The notes under the pieces: generated by a model
What the model was told of the DNA's origin: nothing
The model's input: only the letters and a program-made list of their open reading frames with translations
The model's database searches: none
Program-made: the position numbers and the translations under genes
NCBI GenBank assembly: GCA_035535055.1
Contig: DATLQT010000097.1
Span: forward strand, 1-61,201
DNA: 61,201 bases
Reading direction: 5' to 3'
Origin: UBA6019 sp035535055
GTDB taxonomy: Bacteria; Chloroflexota; Dormibacteria; Dormibacterales; Dormibacteraceae
Shown: in pieces, positions 8,233 through 15,964 of the stretch
How the letters are laid out: each line of letters opens with the position of its first letter
Position numbering within the stretch: position 1 is the stretch's first letter

Positions 8233-8639
8233 GCCTCCCGATCCCCCCGGGCAGGGTGTCGCCCGACAATCGCGAGCATTTCGAAGGCCTCCAAACGGGG
8301 AGGCTGCTGCTGCCGCGCTGCGATCGCTGCGCCACCGTGATCTGGTACCCGCGCCACTTCTGCCCGGCCTGCGGGTCGCTGGAGGTGAGCTGGTTCGAGG
8401 CCACCGGGCGCGGGACGCTCCACAGCTTCAGCATCGTCCGCCGCGGCCAGGGCCCCTACGCTGAGGCGGGCCCGTACGTGCTGGCCTACGTCGAGCTGGA
8501 GGAGGGCCCGCGGCTGATGACCAACCTCCTCCTCGAGCCGGCGGGCTTCGACCATCTGGCGATCGGGCAGGCGGTCGAGATGGTGATCGAGAGGGCCGAT
8601 GGCGTTCCGCCCCTCCTGAGGTTTCGCAGGGCGACCTAG
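8229..8639 (+). CDS. DUF35 OB-fold protein with rubredoxin-like zinc ribbon
   Basis: This 136-residue protein starts at GTG 8229, which overlaps the thiolase stop codon (GTGA). The N-terminal zinc ribbon is seen as CDRC and CPAC (about residues 28-45), followed by an OB fold ('TGRGTLHSFSIVRR', 'PYVLAYVELEEGPRL'). DUF35 proteins bind and stabilise thiolase-fold partners and often help position the acyl-CoA substrate. The partner here is the preceding gene product. Its stop codon overlaps the stop of the convergent selenoprotein gene. Confidence 0.9.
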   Translation: MSLPIPPGRVSPDNREHFEGLQTGRLLLPRCDRCATVIWYPRHFCPACGSLEVSWFEATGRGTLHSFSIVRRGQGPYAEAGPYVLAYVELEEGPRLMTNLLLEPAGFDHLAIGQAVEMVIERADGVPPLLRFRRAT

Positions 8640-9529
8640 ATCAGGGAGCAAACCTCGTCGCAGTCGCTGGCGGCCACGTTGACGCCGTCAACGTATTCGC
8701 CCTCCAGGCGCTGCCGGTGGACGAGGGGCGCCTCGGTGCGGTAGGTCGCCCTGACCTCGTCGCGCCAGCCTGGATCCGGCCATTCGTAGGGCAGACGGAC
8801 GACCATGCCGGGCTCGCGCACAGAGGCGAAGAGCGAGAGCGCGTCGAGGAGAATCTGGCGTTGGAGGTCAGGCTCGCCGGGCGGCCCCACCTGGTTGCCG
8901 AGCGGGTAGTCGAGGAAGGCTGTCCGCGGCGGCTTCACCCGCTCGGAGATGTCCAGGGCGGAGGAGAGCGTGACCGTCGGGATGCCCTCCCGTTCGAAGA
9001 CCCGCGCAGCCAGTCCGACGGACTGGTGGCAGGCCGGTCAGAGCGGGACCAGCAGCGCCAGCTCGGCGCCGGCCGCCCGCGCCGACTCGACCATCGCCGG
9101 CGCCAGTTGGGTCACGAGGGCGGGGAGCCGCTTGATGGTCCCGAGAAAGGAGAGATTCCAGGCGGCCGGCGCTCCCACCGCGCCCGACGCTACCAGCTCG
9201 GCCAGCCGGTCGACCGGGTAGACAACATTGATGTCGCGCTCGCCGGGCCGGCGCACCGGCGTCGGGTGCGAGGGCAGCAGCGATGCCGTGGGCACCGAGT
9301 GGCCGAGGGTCCGAAAGCTCATGTCATTCACCGGCTGGTAGGGCGGGGAGTCGCGCTCACGCACCCCAGCGCTGGTCACGATGATCACCCGCGAGCGGGC
9401 GAGGGGAGCCGCCGGCAGGGCCAGCGTTGGCGGCCCCAGCTCGGCCACCGGCAGTGGCGGCAGATCCGCCGTAACGGAGTTGACAAGGTCCATGTAGCGG
9501 ATCGGCGGAGCGGCCTGCCGGGAGGGCAT
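8636..9529 (-). CDS. GrdB/PrdB-family selenoprotein with in-frame UGA (Sec)
   Basis: Read conventionally this is two fragments, but both lie in one frame, interrupted only by a TGA at 9040-9038. Reading through it gives a 297-residue protein related to the glycine/sarcosine/betaine reductase selenoprotein B and proline reductase PrdB families. The UGA sits at residue 164 in the context 'LLVPL-U-PACHQSVG', a UxxC redox motif where other family members carry Sec or Cys. The upstream part has 'SRVIIVTSAGV' and the downstream part 'RTAFLDYPLGNQVG', both typical of the family. A perfect hairpin lies 12-28 nt after the UGA. No sel genes or GrdA/GrdC are in the window, so the protein may be a stand-alone selenocysteine oxidoreductase or reductase. 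The start ATG at 9529 has no clear ribosome site. A genuine nonsense mutation is the alternative. Confidence 0.8.
9010..9026 (-). promoter_or_regulatory. Candidate bacterial SECIS hairpin
   Basis: On the coding (minus) strand CCAGTCC pairs perfectly with GGACTGG around a 3-nt loop GUC. The apical loop starts 19 nt after the UGA, inside the 16-37 nt window usual for bacterial SECIS elements, and its first base is G, as the consensus requires. An outer GACC/GGUC pairing that includes the UGA itself is also possible. The hairpin lies within coding sequence, as bacterial SECIS elements do. Confidence 0.7.
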
Positions 9530-9609
9530 TTCGATGGCTAACTTAACACCGCTTCGAAGCCGGTTGGGGGTGCCGACCCTGTGCTAGCATCGGGCTCCAG
9601 TGATTACGC

Positions 9610-9623
9610 ACTACGGACGTAGT
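9610..9623. promoter_or_regulatory. Inverted repeat, possible operator of the TrmB-like gene
   Basis: ACTAC-GGAC-GTAGT is a 5-bp inverted repeat with a 4-bp spacer, about 20 bp downstream of a TAGCAT hexamer (9585-9590) and 26 bp before the regulator start. Its position suits binding by a repressor, possibly autoregulation, and it lies between the divergent selenoprotein and regulator genes. It is short and could be chance. Confidence 0.35.
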
Positions 9624-9649
9624 TACTGCAAGTCTGACGGAAGCAAAGG

Positions 9650-10507
9650 GTGATGCTCGACCCAGCCGCGGCCATTGCGGAGAGACTGACCAGGCTCGGC
9701 TTCTCCCAGTACGAGGCGCGGACCTACGTCGGCCTCCTGATGGCCGACGGGGCGACCGGCTACGGCGTCGCCAACGACACGGGAGTGCCGCAGCCCAAGG
9801 TTTACGAGACGCTCCGCCGGCTGGTTGAGCGCGGCGCTGCGGTCAAGACCGGTGAGCATCCTGCTCGCTACGCGGCCGTCGCGCCCGCCACCCTCCTCAA
9901 ATCACTGGAGGAGGACTTCGCCGCCCGCCTCGCCTCCGCCCGCCACGACTTCGAGAGCTTGCCCGCCCGGAGCCGGCCGGAGGAGATGGTCCCGGTGAGC
10001 AGGTTGGACGGCTTCGACGCCGCCGTGGTGCGGGCGGCGACCGCCGTCGATGGGGCTCGCACCCGCGTCTACCTGAGCGGACGGCGCGATGAGCTGGTCG
10101 GCCTCGCGGGCGCCGTTGAGCGCGCCTCGGAGCGAGGCGTCGAGTTCGTCATTGTCCACTTCGGGCGCCTGCCCTTCCACGCCCCGCGGGGTCAAGTCCT
10201 GCGTCATGCCAGCACCGAGGGCACGCTCTACGCGTCGCGGAAGGCTCGGCACCTGGCCGTGGTCGTGGACTCCCGTTGGTCGCTCTGGGCGCTGGCGAAG
10301 GACGGGCGGACCTGGGACGTTCTCAGCAGCGAGGCGCCGCTGCTGGCGAGCCTGGTCAAGGCCTACATCCGCCACGACCTCTTCGTCCAGCGCATCTACT
10401 CTGATTCTCCGGCCCAGCTGGAGGCGCTCTACGGCCCCGGCCTGCTCCAGCTCGCCAACCTGTCGGGCGAAGAGGCTGGCGGCGAGGTCGCCGAAGAGGC
10501 GAACTGA
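9650..10507 (+). CDS. TrmB-family transcriptional regulator
   Basis: This 285-residue regulator carries an N-terminal winged helix-turn-helix (about residues 8-75; 'RLGFSQYEARTYVGLL' and 'GVPQPKVYETLRRLVERG') typical of TrmB sugar/metabolite sensors. It is followed by a short coiled coil and a C-terminal phospholipase-D-like or effector-sensing domain containing 'ARTRVYLSGRRDEL' and 'LFVQRIYSDS'. It starts at GTG 9650 or ATG 9653. It is divergent from the selenoprotein gene and upstream of the amidohydrolase/SDR/ligase operon, so it probably controls one or both. The effector is unknown. Confidence 0.85.
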   Translation: MMLDPAAAIAERLTRLGFSQYEARTYVGLLMADGATGYGVANDTGVPQPKVYETLRRLVERGAAVKTGEHPARYAAVAPATLLKSLEEDFAARLASARHDFESLPARSRPEEMVPVSRLDGFDAAVVRAATAVDGARTRVYLSGRRDELVGLAGAVERASERGVEFVIVHFGRLPFHAPRGQVLRHASTEGTLYASRKARHLAVVVDSRWSLWALAKDGRTWDVLSSEAPLLASLVKAYIRHDLFVQRIYSDSPAQLEALYGPGLLQLANLSGEEAGGEVAEEAN

Positions 10508-10513
10508 GCTCCT

Positions 10514-11386
10514 GTGCGGCGGATCGACCTCCACTGCTACCCCGGGACCCAACCCTGGATCGATTCCCAGGGTCCTTTCGTGGAGGCGCTGGCGGCCTAC
10601 TGGAAACGGGACTGGGTCGGAAAGGCGGAAGAGGAGGTGGTCGGTGACTTCCAGGCCGCGGGCGTGGAAGCCGTGCTGGTCGCCTTCGACATCGAGTCCT
10701 TCACCGGCGCGCCTCCCTGCACCAACGCCTACGTGGCCGAGATGCGCGACCGCCACGCTGGAACAATCCTCCAGGCCTGGGGGGCGGTCGACCCGCTGAA
10801 GGGACCGGCGGCCGTAGAGGAGGCCGTCAGGGCGGCCGGCGAGCACCAGCTCCTCGGCTTCCACTTCCACCCGATCATGGGCCGCTTCGCGGTAGACGAC
10901 CCCTCCCTGCGGCCGCTATTCGAGGCCATCGACGGCCTGAAGCTGCCGGTGATGATCGACGTTGGCACCACCGGGATGGGCGCCGGGCTTCCCGGCGGCC
11001 TTGGCTCCAAGATCCGCCATGCGCACCCGCTCGCCATCGACGAGCTCGCGGCCAACTTTCCCAACCTGACGATCATCGCCGCCCACCCCGGCTGGCCCTG
11101 GGTCGAGGAGATGACCGCCATCGCCCTCCACAAGGGCAACGTCTACTGGGAGATGTCGGGCTGGGCGCCCAAGTACTTCCCGGAGAGTCTTCGCCGCGAC
11201 ATCCGGGGCCGCCTGACCGACAAGATCATGTTCGGCAGCGACTACCCAAGCCTTCCCTACGACCGGATCTTCCGGGAGTGGGACGAGCTCGGCTATTCGG
11301 ACGAGGTCATGGAGCGGGTGTTCCATGGCAACGCGGAGAGGGTGCTGGGGCTGGAGGCTCCGGCCCGCGAGCAGGCCGCGGGTTGA
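10514..11386 (+). CDS. Amidohydrolase-2 family protein (decarboxylase/hydrolase)
   Basis: This 290-residue TIM-barrel enzyme (start GTG 10514) belongs to the amidohydrolase_2 (ACMSD/gamma-resorcylate decarboxylase-like) family. Typical motifs are present: 'GFHFHPIMG' on strand 4, 'AAHPGWPW' on strand 6, 'MFGSDYP' with the catalytic Asp, and the C-terminal 'FHGNAERVLGL'. The N-terminal HxH is only partly kept ('DLHCY'), as in metal-poor or variant members. Decarboxylation or hydrolysis of a carboxylic acid is likely; the substrate is unknown. The SDR gene follows with a 4-nt overlap. Confidence 0.87.
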   Translation: MRRIDLHCYPGTQPWIDSQGPFVEALAAYWKRDWVGKAEEEVVGDFQAAGVEAVLVAFDIESFTGAPPCTNAYVAEMRDRHAGTILQAWGAVDPLKGPAAVEEAVRAAGEHQLLGFHFHPIMGRFAVDDPSLRPLFEAIDGLKLPVMIDVGTTGMGAGLPGGLGSKIRHAHPLAIDELAANFPNLTIIAAHPGWPWVEEMTAIALHKGNVYWEMSGWAPKYFPESLRRDIRGRLTDKIMFGSDYPSLPYDRIFREWDELGYSDEVMERVFHGNAERVLGLEAPAREQAAG

Positions 11387-12150
11387 GCACGGCCAACCGG
11401 CCGGTCGCCCTGGTGACCGGCGCCTCGCGCGGCATCGGCCGCAGCGCGGCGCTGGAGCTTGCCCGGCACGGGTTTGACGTGGCGATCAACTACGGCCGCA
11501 GCCGCGAGGCGGCCGAGAAGGTCTCCGATGAAGTCCAGGCGCTGGGCGCTCGGACGGTTGTCTGCCAGGCCGATGTCTCCGACGAGCCCGCGGTGCTGCG
11601 GATGATCGCCGAGCTGAAGATCGCCTTCGGCCGGCTCGACGCGCTGGTCAACAACGCCGGCACGACGATCTCGACGCCGCCCGCCGACCTCGAGGGGTTG
11701 AGCATGGACGACTGGGACCGCGTTTTCGCGGTCAACGTGCGCGGCACCTTCCAGGTGACCCGCGCCTGCCTGCCGCTGCTCCGCGAGTCGGACCGCGCCG
11801 CGATCGTCAACCTGGCTAGCATCGTCGGGCTGCGGCCGGGCCCGCAGCCGTTCCCCTACGCGGCCAGCAAGGCCGCCGTCGTGAACCTGACGAAGACCCT
11901 GGCCGGCGCCCTCGGACCGAAGATCCGGGTCAATGCCGTCGCGCCCGGCTGGATGGTCGGCGAGTGGATGGAGGAGGCCCTCGGCGACAACTACCAGGGC
12001 CTGATGGAGCGGCGGGCGAAGATGACTCCGCTCAAGCGCAACGTCACCCCGGACGAGGTGGCGATCACCATCGCGAGCCTCATCACCAGCAACCCCTTCG
12101 TCAACGGCGAGGTGATCGTCATCGACGGCGGGTTCACCGCGACCACCTAG
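11383..12150 (+). CDS. Short-chain dehydrogenase/reductase, FabG-like
   Basis: This 255-residue NAD(P)-dependent oxidoreductase starts at TTG 11383, overlapping the preceding stop (TTGA). Motifs: cofactor-binding TGASRGIG (about residues 11-18), NNAGT, and the catalytic Ser in 'VNLASIVG' with 'YAASK' (Tyr-x3-Lys). The C-terminal 'GEVIVIDGGFT' is typical of FabG-like enzymes. It probably oxidises or reduces a hydroxy/keto intermediate of the cluster's substrate. The family is too broad to say which. Confidence 0.9.
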   Translation: MSTANRPVALVTGASRGIGRSAALELARHGFDVAINYGRSREAAEKVSDEVQALGARTVVCQADVSDEPAVLRMIAELKIAFGRLDALVNNAGTTISTPPADLEGLSMDDWDRVFAVNVRGTFQVTRACLPLLRESDRAAIVNLASIVGLRPGPQPFPYAASKAAVVNLTKTLAGALGPKIRVNAVAPGWMVGEWMEEALGDNYQGLMERRAKMTPLKRNVTPDEVAITIASLITSNPFVNGEVIVIDGGFTATT

Positions 12151-12162
12151 GGGAGCCTCGGT

Positions 12163-13734
12163 TTGGAGTCCCTGGACGGCGTGGTGCCCTATCCGCCTGA
12201 GTTCGCGGCCCGCTACCGCGAGCGGGGCTACTGGCAGGACCGGACGCTCGACCAGGTCTTCGGAGAGCTCTTCGAGCGCAATGGGGATCGGGTGGCGCTG
12301 CTGCACGGCGACGAGGTCATCAGCTACCGGCAGCTTGGCCAGCGGCGCGCGGCGCTGGCCGCCAGGCTCCACCAGCGCGGTCTTAGGCCGCGCGACCGGG
12401 TTGTGGTCCACCTGCCCAACGCTCCCGAGTTCCTCTACCTGTACTTCGCGCTCCAGATGCTGGGGGTGATCCCGATCCTCGCCCTGGCGCCCCACCGGCG
12501 GCTGGAGATCAACCACTTTGTAAAGCTGGCAGGCGCCGTCGCCTACTTCGGAAGCGACCCCGTCCTCGGTTCGGAGATCCAGGCCGCCAACCCGGGGCTG
12601 CGCCACCTGGTGATGCTGGACGAGCTCCGCCCCGACGGCTCGACCGACGCGCCTCCGGCCGTGCAGGTCGACCCCATGGACCCCTGCTGCCTGCTCCTCT
12701 CGGGCGGTACCACGGGCATCCCGAAGCTGATCCCGCGCACCCACAACGACTACGTCTACAACTCGCGCGCCGCGGCCGCCGTCCAGGACATCGGCGAGGA
12801 GAGCTGCCAGCTCTCGGTCGCGCCGCTGGCGCACAACATGCCGCTGGCGTGCCCGGGCGTCCAGGGCTTCCTCCTCAATGGAGCCCGGGTCGTGCTCAGC
12901 GAGGGCACCCGCGCCGCGGAGGTGCTGCCCCTGGTCGAGCGCCACCGCGTAACCCACATCGCCGCCGTGCCCGCGCTCTATATCCGCTGGCTGGCCGACC
13001 CCGCGGCCGGCTCCTGCGACCTCAGCTCGGTGCTGCTCCTGCAATCGGGCGGCCAGCGGCTGCAGCCGGAGGTTCGGCGCCAGATGGCCGCGACCTTCCC
13101 CAACGCCTTCGTGCAGGAGAATTTCGGGATGAGCGAGGGCACTCTCTTCTTCGTGCGCCGCGGCGACCCCGACGAGGTGCGGATGGAGACGGTCGGCACC
13201 CCGGTGTCGCCCGACGACGAGGTGCGGCTGACGGACGAGGACGGCTATGAAGTGCCGGGCGGCGAGGTGGGCGAGCTGACCGTCCGGGGGCCCTACACCC
13301 TGCGCGGGTACTACCGGGCTCCCGAGTACAACGCCCGCCAGTTCACCTCCGACGGGTTCTACCGGTCGGGCGACCTGATGCGACGGCATCCCTCCGGCTC
13401 CTACCTCGTCGAGGGCCGGATCAAAGACCTCGTCAACCGCGGCGGCGAGAAGATCAGCGCCGAGGAGGTGGAGAGCCTGATCCTCACCCACCCGGCCGTG
13501 CGCAACGTGGCCTGCATCCCGCTGCCGGACCCGGTCCTCGGCGAGCGGATGTGCGCGTGCATCATCCCGCGGGCGGGCGCGTCACTGACCCTCGAAGAGC
13601 TCTCCGCCTTCCTGCTCGGGCTGGGGATGGCCAAGTTCAAGCTCCCCGAGAGGCTGGAGCTGATGGAGGACTTCCCGCTCTCCGCCTTCGGGAAGGTGTC
13701 CAAAAAGACGCTGGTGGAGCGCCTGGCGGGCTAG
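12163..13734 (+). CDS. AMP-dependent acid-CoA/aryl-acid ligase, EntE/DhbE-like
   Basis: This 523-residue ANL-superfamily enzyme activates a carboxylic acid with ATP to an acyl-adenylate. The start at TTG 12163 is preceded by GGGGAG. The N terminus ('YPPEFAARYRERGYW') is typical of 2,3-dihydroxybenzoate-AMP ligases and related aryl-acid activators. The A3 motif 'LSGGTTGIPKLIPRTH', 'NFGMSEG' and 'YRSGDLM' are clear, as is the C-terminal Lys in 'SAFGKVSKKTL'. No peptide synthetase or siderophore genes are nearby, so a catabolic aryl-CoA or aryl-AMP role is likelier than siderophore synthesis. It follows the SDR by 12 nt, the third gene of the operon. Confidence 0.87.
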   Translation: MESLDGVVPYPPEFAARYRERGYWQDRTLDQVFGELFERNGDRVALLHGDEVISYRQLGQRRAALAARLHQRGLRPRDRVVVHLPNAPEFLYLYFALQMLGVIPILALAPHRRLEINHFVKLAGAVAYFGSDPVLGSEIQAANPGLRHLVMLDELRPDGSTDAPPAVQVDPMDPCCLLLSGGTTGIPKLIPRTHNDYVYNSRAAAAVQDIGEESCQLSVAPLAHNMPLACPGVQGFLLNGARVVLSEGTRAAEVLPLVERHRVTHIAAVPALYIRWLADPAAGSCDLSSVLLLQSGGQRLQPEVRRQMAATFPNAFVQENFGMSEGTLFFVRRGDPDEVRMETVGTPVSPDDEVRLTDEDGYEVPGGEVGELTVRGPYTLRGYYRAPEYNARQFTSDGFYRSGDLMRRHPSGSYLVEGRIKDLVNRGGEKISAEEVESLILTHPAVRNVACIPLPDPVLGERMCACIIPRAGASLTLEELSAFLLGLGMAKFKLPERLELMEDFPLSAFGKVSKKTLVERLAG

Positions 13735-15920
13735 CTCCTCAAGAGCTTCCAGAGCCGCATCGGGGTGATCGGCACCTCGGCCACGCAGACCTCGCGGCCC
13801 ATCGCGTGGAGGGCGTCCTCGACCGCGTTAGCGACGGCCGCCGGAACGGCGATCGTGCCCGCCTCGCCGGCGCCGCGGATCCCTTCCGGGTTGTGGTCGG
13901 TGCGGCTCTCGCTGTGGATCAGCTGCGGCTCGGTCTTCAGCTCGGGCGCGCTGACCACCGTGTAGTCGAGGAAGGACGAGCTCAGGAAGTTGCCGTCCGG
14001 CGAGTGGATGGCCTCCTCGAAGAGGGCGTAGCCGAGGCCATGGGCATACCCGCCCTGGAGCTGGCCCTCGAGCGTCATCGGGTTGATCGGCTTGCCGGAG
14101 TCGTGGGCGATGACGTAGCCGAGCATCTCGACGCCGCCGGTCTCACGGTCGATACGCACGGCGGCGGCGTGGCAGCTCGAGGCCCACGCCGCGGCGCCTT
14201 TGGAGTCCCAGGTCTCGGCCGCCTCCAACCCGTCGCCGACCAGCTCGGCCAGCGGCGCCGACCGCTCGGGGACGCCGCGGACGCTGACGCCGTCGGCGCC
14301 GACGATGAGGTCCTCGGGCGCGGCCTCGAGGCGGTCGGCCGCGCGGGCCAGGAGCTCCCTGCGCGCCGAGGCGGCCGAGAGCGCGACCGAGTTGCCGACC
14401 TCGAGTGCGCTTCGGCTCCCGGCCGTGACCATCGAGAAGGGGACATCGCGGCTGTCGCCGGCGCGAACCTCGACGCGCTCCATCGGCCAGCCAAGGCGGT
14501 CGGCCACCACCTGGGCGATGAAGGTGGCGTGGCCCTGGCCCTGCGGCGTGCTCCCGACCATCACCCGGGCGGTCCCGTCGGGCAGGATCGCCACCCGGGA
14601 GGGCTCGGCCATGCCGATCCCGGTCGACTCGACGCACATCGCGATGCCGACGCCGACCGGCTCTGCGGCCTTCTGCCGGGCGCGGATCCCGGCAGCGTCG
14701 ATCCCGGCGACCGCGTGCTCCAGCAGCCGCGGGTAGTCGCCGCCGTCGTAGACCGCGCCGAATGGGGTCGTGTAGGGCATCTCCTCGGGCCGGAGCAGGT
14801 TGCGGCGGCGAAGATCGATCGGGTCCATGCCCAGACGGCGGGCGAGGCGGTCCATCATCCGTTCGATCGCGAAGTTGCCGACGGGCCGGCCCCCGCCCCG
14901 GATGAAGGCCGCCGGTGGCGTGTGTGAATAGGTCTGGGCGACCTCGATTGAGATGTGCGGGAGCCGGTAGGCGCTGAGCATATGGCTGGCAAACCCATGG
15001 TCCTGCTGGGCCCCGCGGCCGAGGTAGGCTCCGATCGACCAGTCGACGCGGCCGCGGATCCCACGAAGCCGGCCGTCGGACTCGGCCGCGATCTCCAGGT
15101 CGAGATCGGCTGAATGGGCCTGGCCGGTCGTGTGCCCATCCTCCGAGCGGCTGGCGACCCATTTGACCGGTCGCTTCAGGAGCCGGCTGACGGCGGCGGC
15201 GAGAAAGTACTCGGGGTAGGGGTGGTTCTTGGCGCCAAAGCTGCCGCCCACGTCCTCGGAGATGACGACGACCTGGTCGCGGCCCAGTCCCAGGGTGCGG
15301 CAGAGCGCGTCGCGGAGGACGTGGACACCGCCGATGGTGGCCCGGATCCACAGCTGCTGCTCGGCCTCCCTCCAGTCGGCCATGACTGCCCGCGGCTCCA
15401 TCGCCGCGCCCGCGATGCGGGCCATCCGGAGCCGCTGGCGGACGAGGACCGGCGCGCCTTCAATGGCGCCTTCGCCTTCGCCGCCCTCGATCCGTTGAGT
15501 GCCCGTCGCATCGGGCTGCGCCGCCGCCACATCAAACTCGACCGAGATGGCGTCGACGGCGTCCTGGGCGAGGTACTGGTCGTCGGCCGCCACCGCTGCC
15601 ACGGCGTCGCCCTCGAAGCGGACGGAATCGAAGGCGATTACCGGCCGGCGGAAGCGAGGCGGTTGCTGGGGGTTCGGGTCGGGCATGAAGTCGTCGGCGA
15701 GGCCGAGCTCGCCGGCCTTCCAGGCGCCGGCCACGCCCGGCATCGAGAGGGCCGCGGAAACGTCGACCCGGAGCGCCTGCGCGTGGGGGACGCCCGCTCG
15801 CCTTATGGCCAGGTGCAGGGTGCCGGGTGGGTTCGGGTCGGCCGAGTAGCGGCCCTCACCACGGAGCAGCGGTGGGTCCTCCCGGCGGCGCACCGAGCGC
15901 CCGATCCAGGGCTCGCTCAA
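13731..15920 (-). CDS. Molybdenum hydroxylase large subunit (xanthine/aldehyde oxidase family), orphan
   Basis: This 729-residue Mo-cofactor-binding subunit belongs to the xanthine dehydrogenase/CO dehydrogenase superfamily. The N-terminal domain contains 'VRRREDPPLLRGEGRYSAD', then come the Mo-binding domains. The residue segment next to the active site reads 'AFIRGGGRPVGNF', not the AYXCSFR loop of form I CO dehydrogenase. The catalytic Glu is in 'GAGEAGTIAVP' near the C terminus. The usual FAD and 2Fe-2S subunit genes are absent nearby. It probably hydroxylates an aldehyde or aromatic heterocycle. TTG 15920 is the likely start; it is divergent from an amidohydrolase. Confidence 0.87.
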   Translation of the reverse strand: MSEPWIGRSVRRREDPPLLRGEGRYSADPNPPGTLHLAIRRAGVPHAQALRVDVSAALSMPGVAGAWKAGELGLADDFMPDPNPQQPPRFRRPVIAFDSVRFEGDAVAAVAADDQYLAQDAVDAISVEFDVAAAQPDATGTQRIEGGEGEGAIEGAPVLVRQRLRMARIAGAAMEPRAVMADWREAEQQLWIRATIGGVHVLRDALCRTLGLGRDQVVVISEDVGGSFGAKNHPYPEYFLAAAVSRLLKRPVKWVASRSEDGHTTGQAHSADLDLEIAAESDGRLRGIRGRVDWSIGAYLGRGAQQDHGFASHMLSAYRLPHISIEVAQTYSHTPPAAFIRGGGRPVGNFAIERMMDRLARRLGMDPIDLRRRNLLRPEEMPYTTPFGAVYDGGDYPRLLEHAVAGIDAAGIRARQKAAEPVGVGIAMCVESTGIGMAEPSRVAILPDGTARVMVGSTPQGQGHATFIAQVVADRLGWPMERVEVRAGDSRDVPFSMVTAGSRSALEVGNSVALSAASARRELLARAADRLEAAPEDLIVGADGVSVRGVPERSAPLAELVGDGLEAAETWDSKGAAAWASSCHAAAVRIDRETGGVEMLGYVIAHDSGKPINPMTLEGQLQGGYAHGLGYALFEEAIHSPDGNFLSSSFLDYTVVSAPELKTEPQLIHSESRTDHNPEGIRGAGEAGTIAVPAAVANAVEDALHAMGREVCVAEVPITPMRLWKLLRS

Positions 15921-15943
15921 AGCCGCACTGTGCTCACTACCAT

Positions 15944-15964
15944 GGCAGGTATTATCGACCTGCC
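15944..15964. promoter_or_regulatory. Inverted-repeat operator overlapping a -10 box
   Basis: GGCAGGT-ATTATCG-ACCTGCC is a perfect 7-bp inverted repeat with a 7-bp spacer, in the 44-bp gap between divergent genes. On the minus strand the spacer holds GATAAT, a good -10 box for the molybdenum hydroxylase gene, and the right arm abuts the GTG of the plus-strand amidohydrolase. A dimeric regulator bound here could shut off both genes. Confidence 0.5.

Noticed and set aside
12163..13734. Siderophore (enterobactin/bacillibactin-type) biosynthesis
   Set aside because: The ligand-activating enzyme looks EntE-like, but no isochorismate, carrier-protein or NRPS genes are near; a catabolic aryl-acid ligase is more plausible.
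13731..15920. Aerobic CO dehydrogenase (CoxL) call
   Set aside because: Neither this gene nor the one at 40307-42589 has the AYXCSFR loop of form I CO dehydrogenase, and no CoxM/CoxS genes are adjacent.
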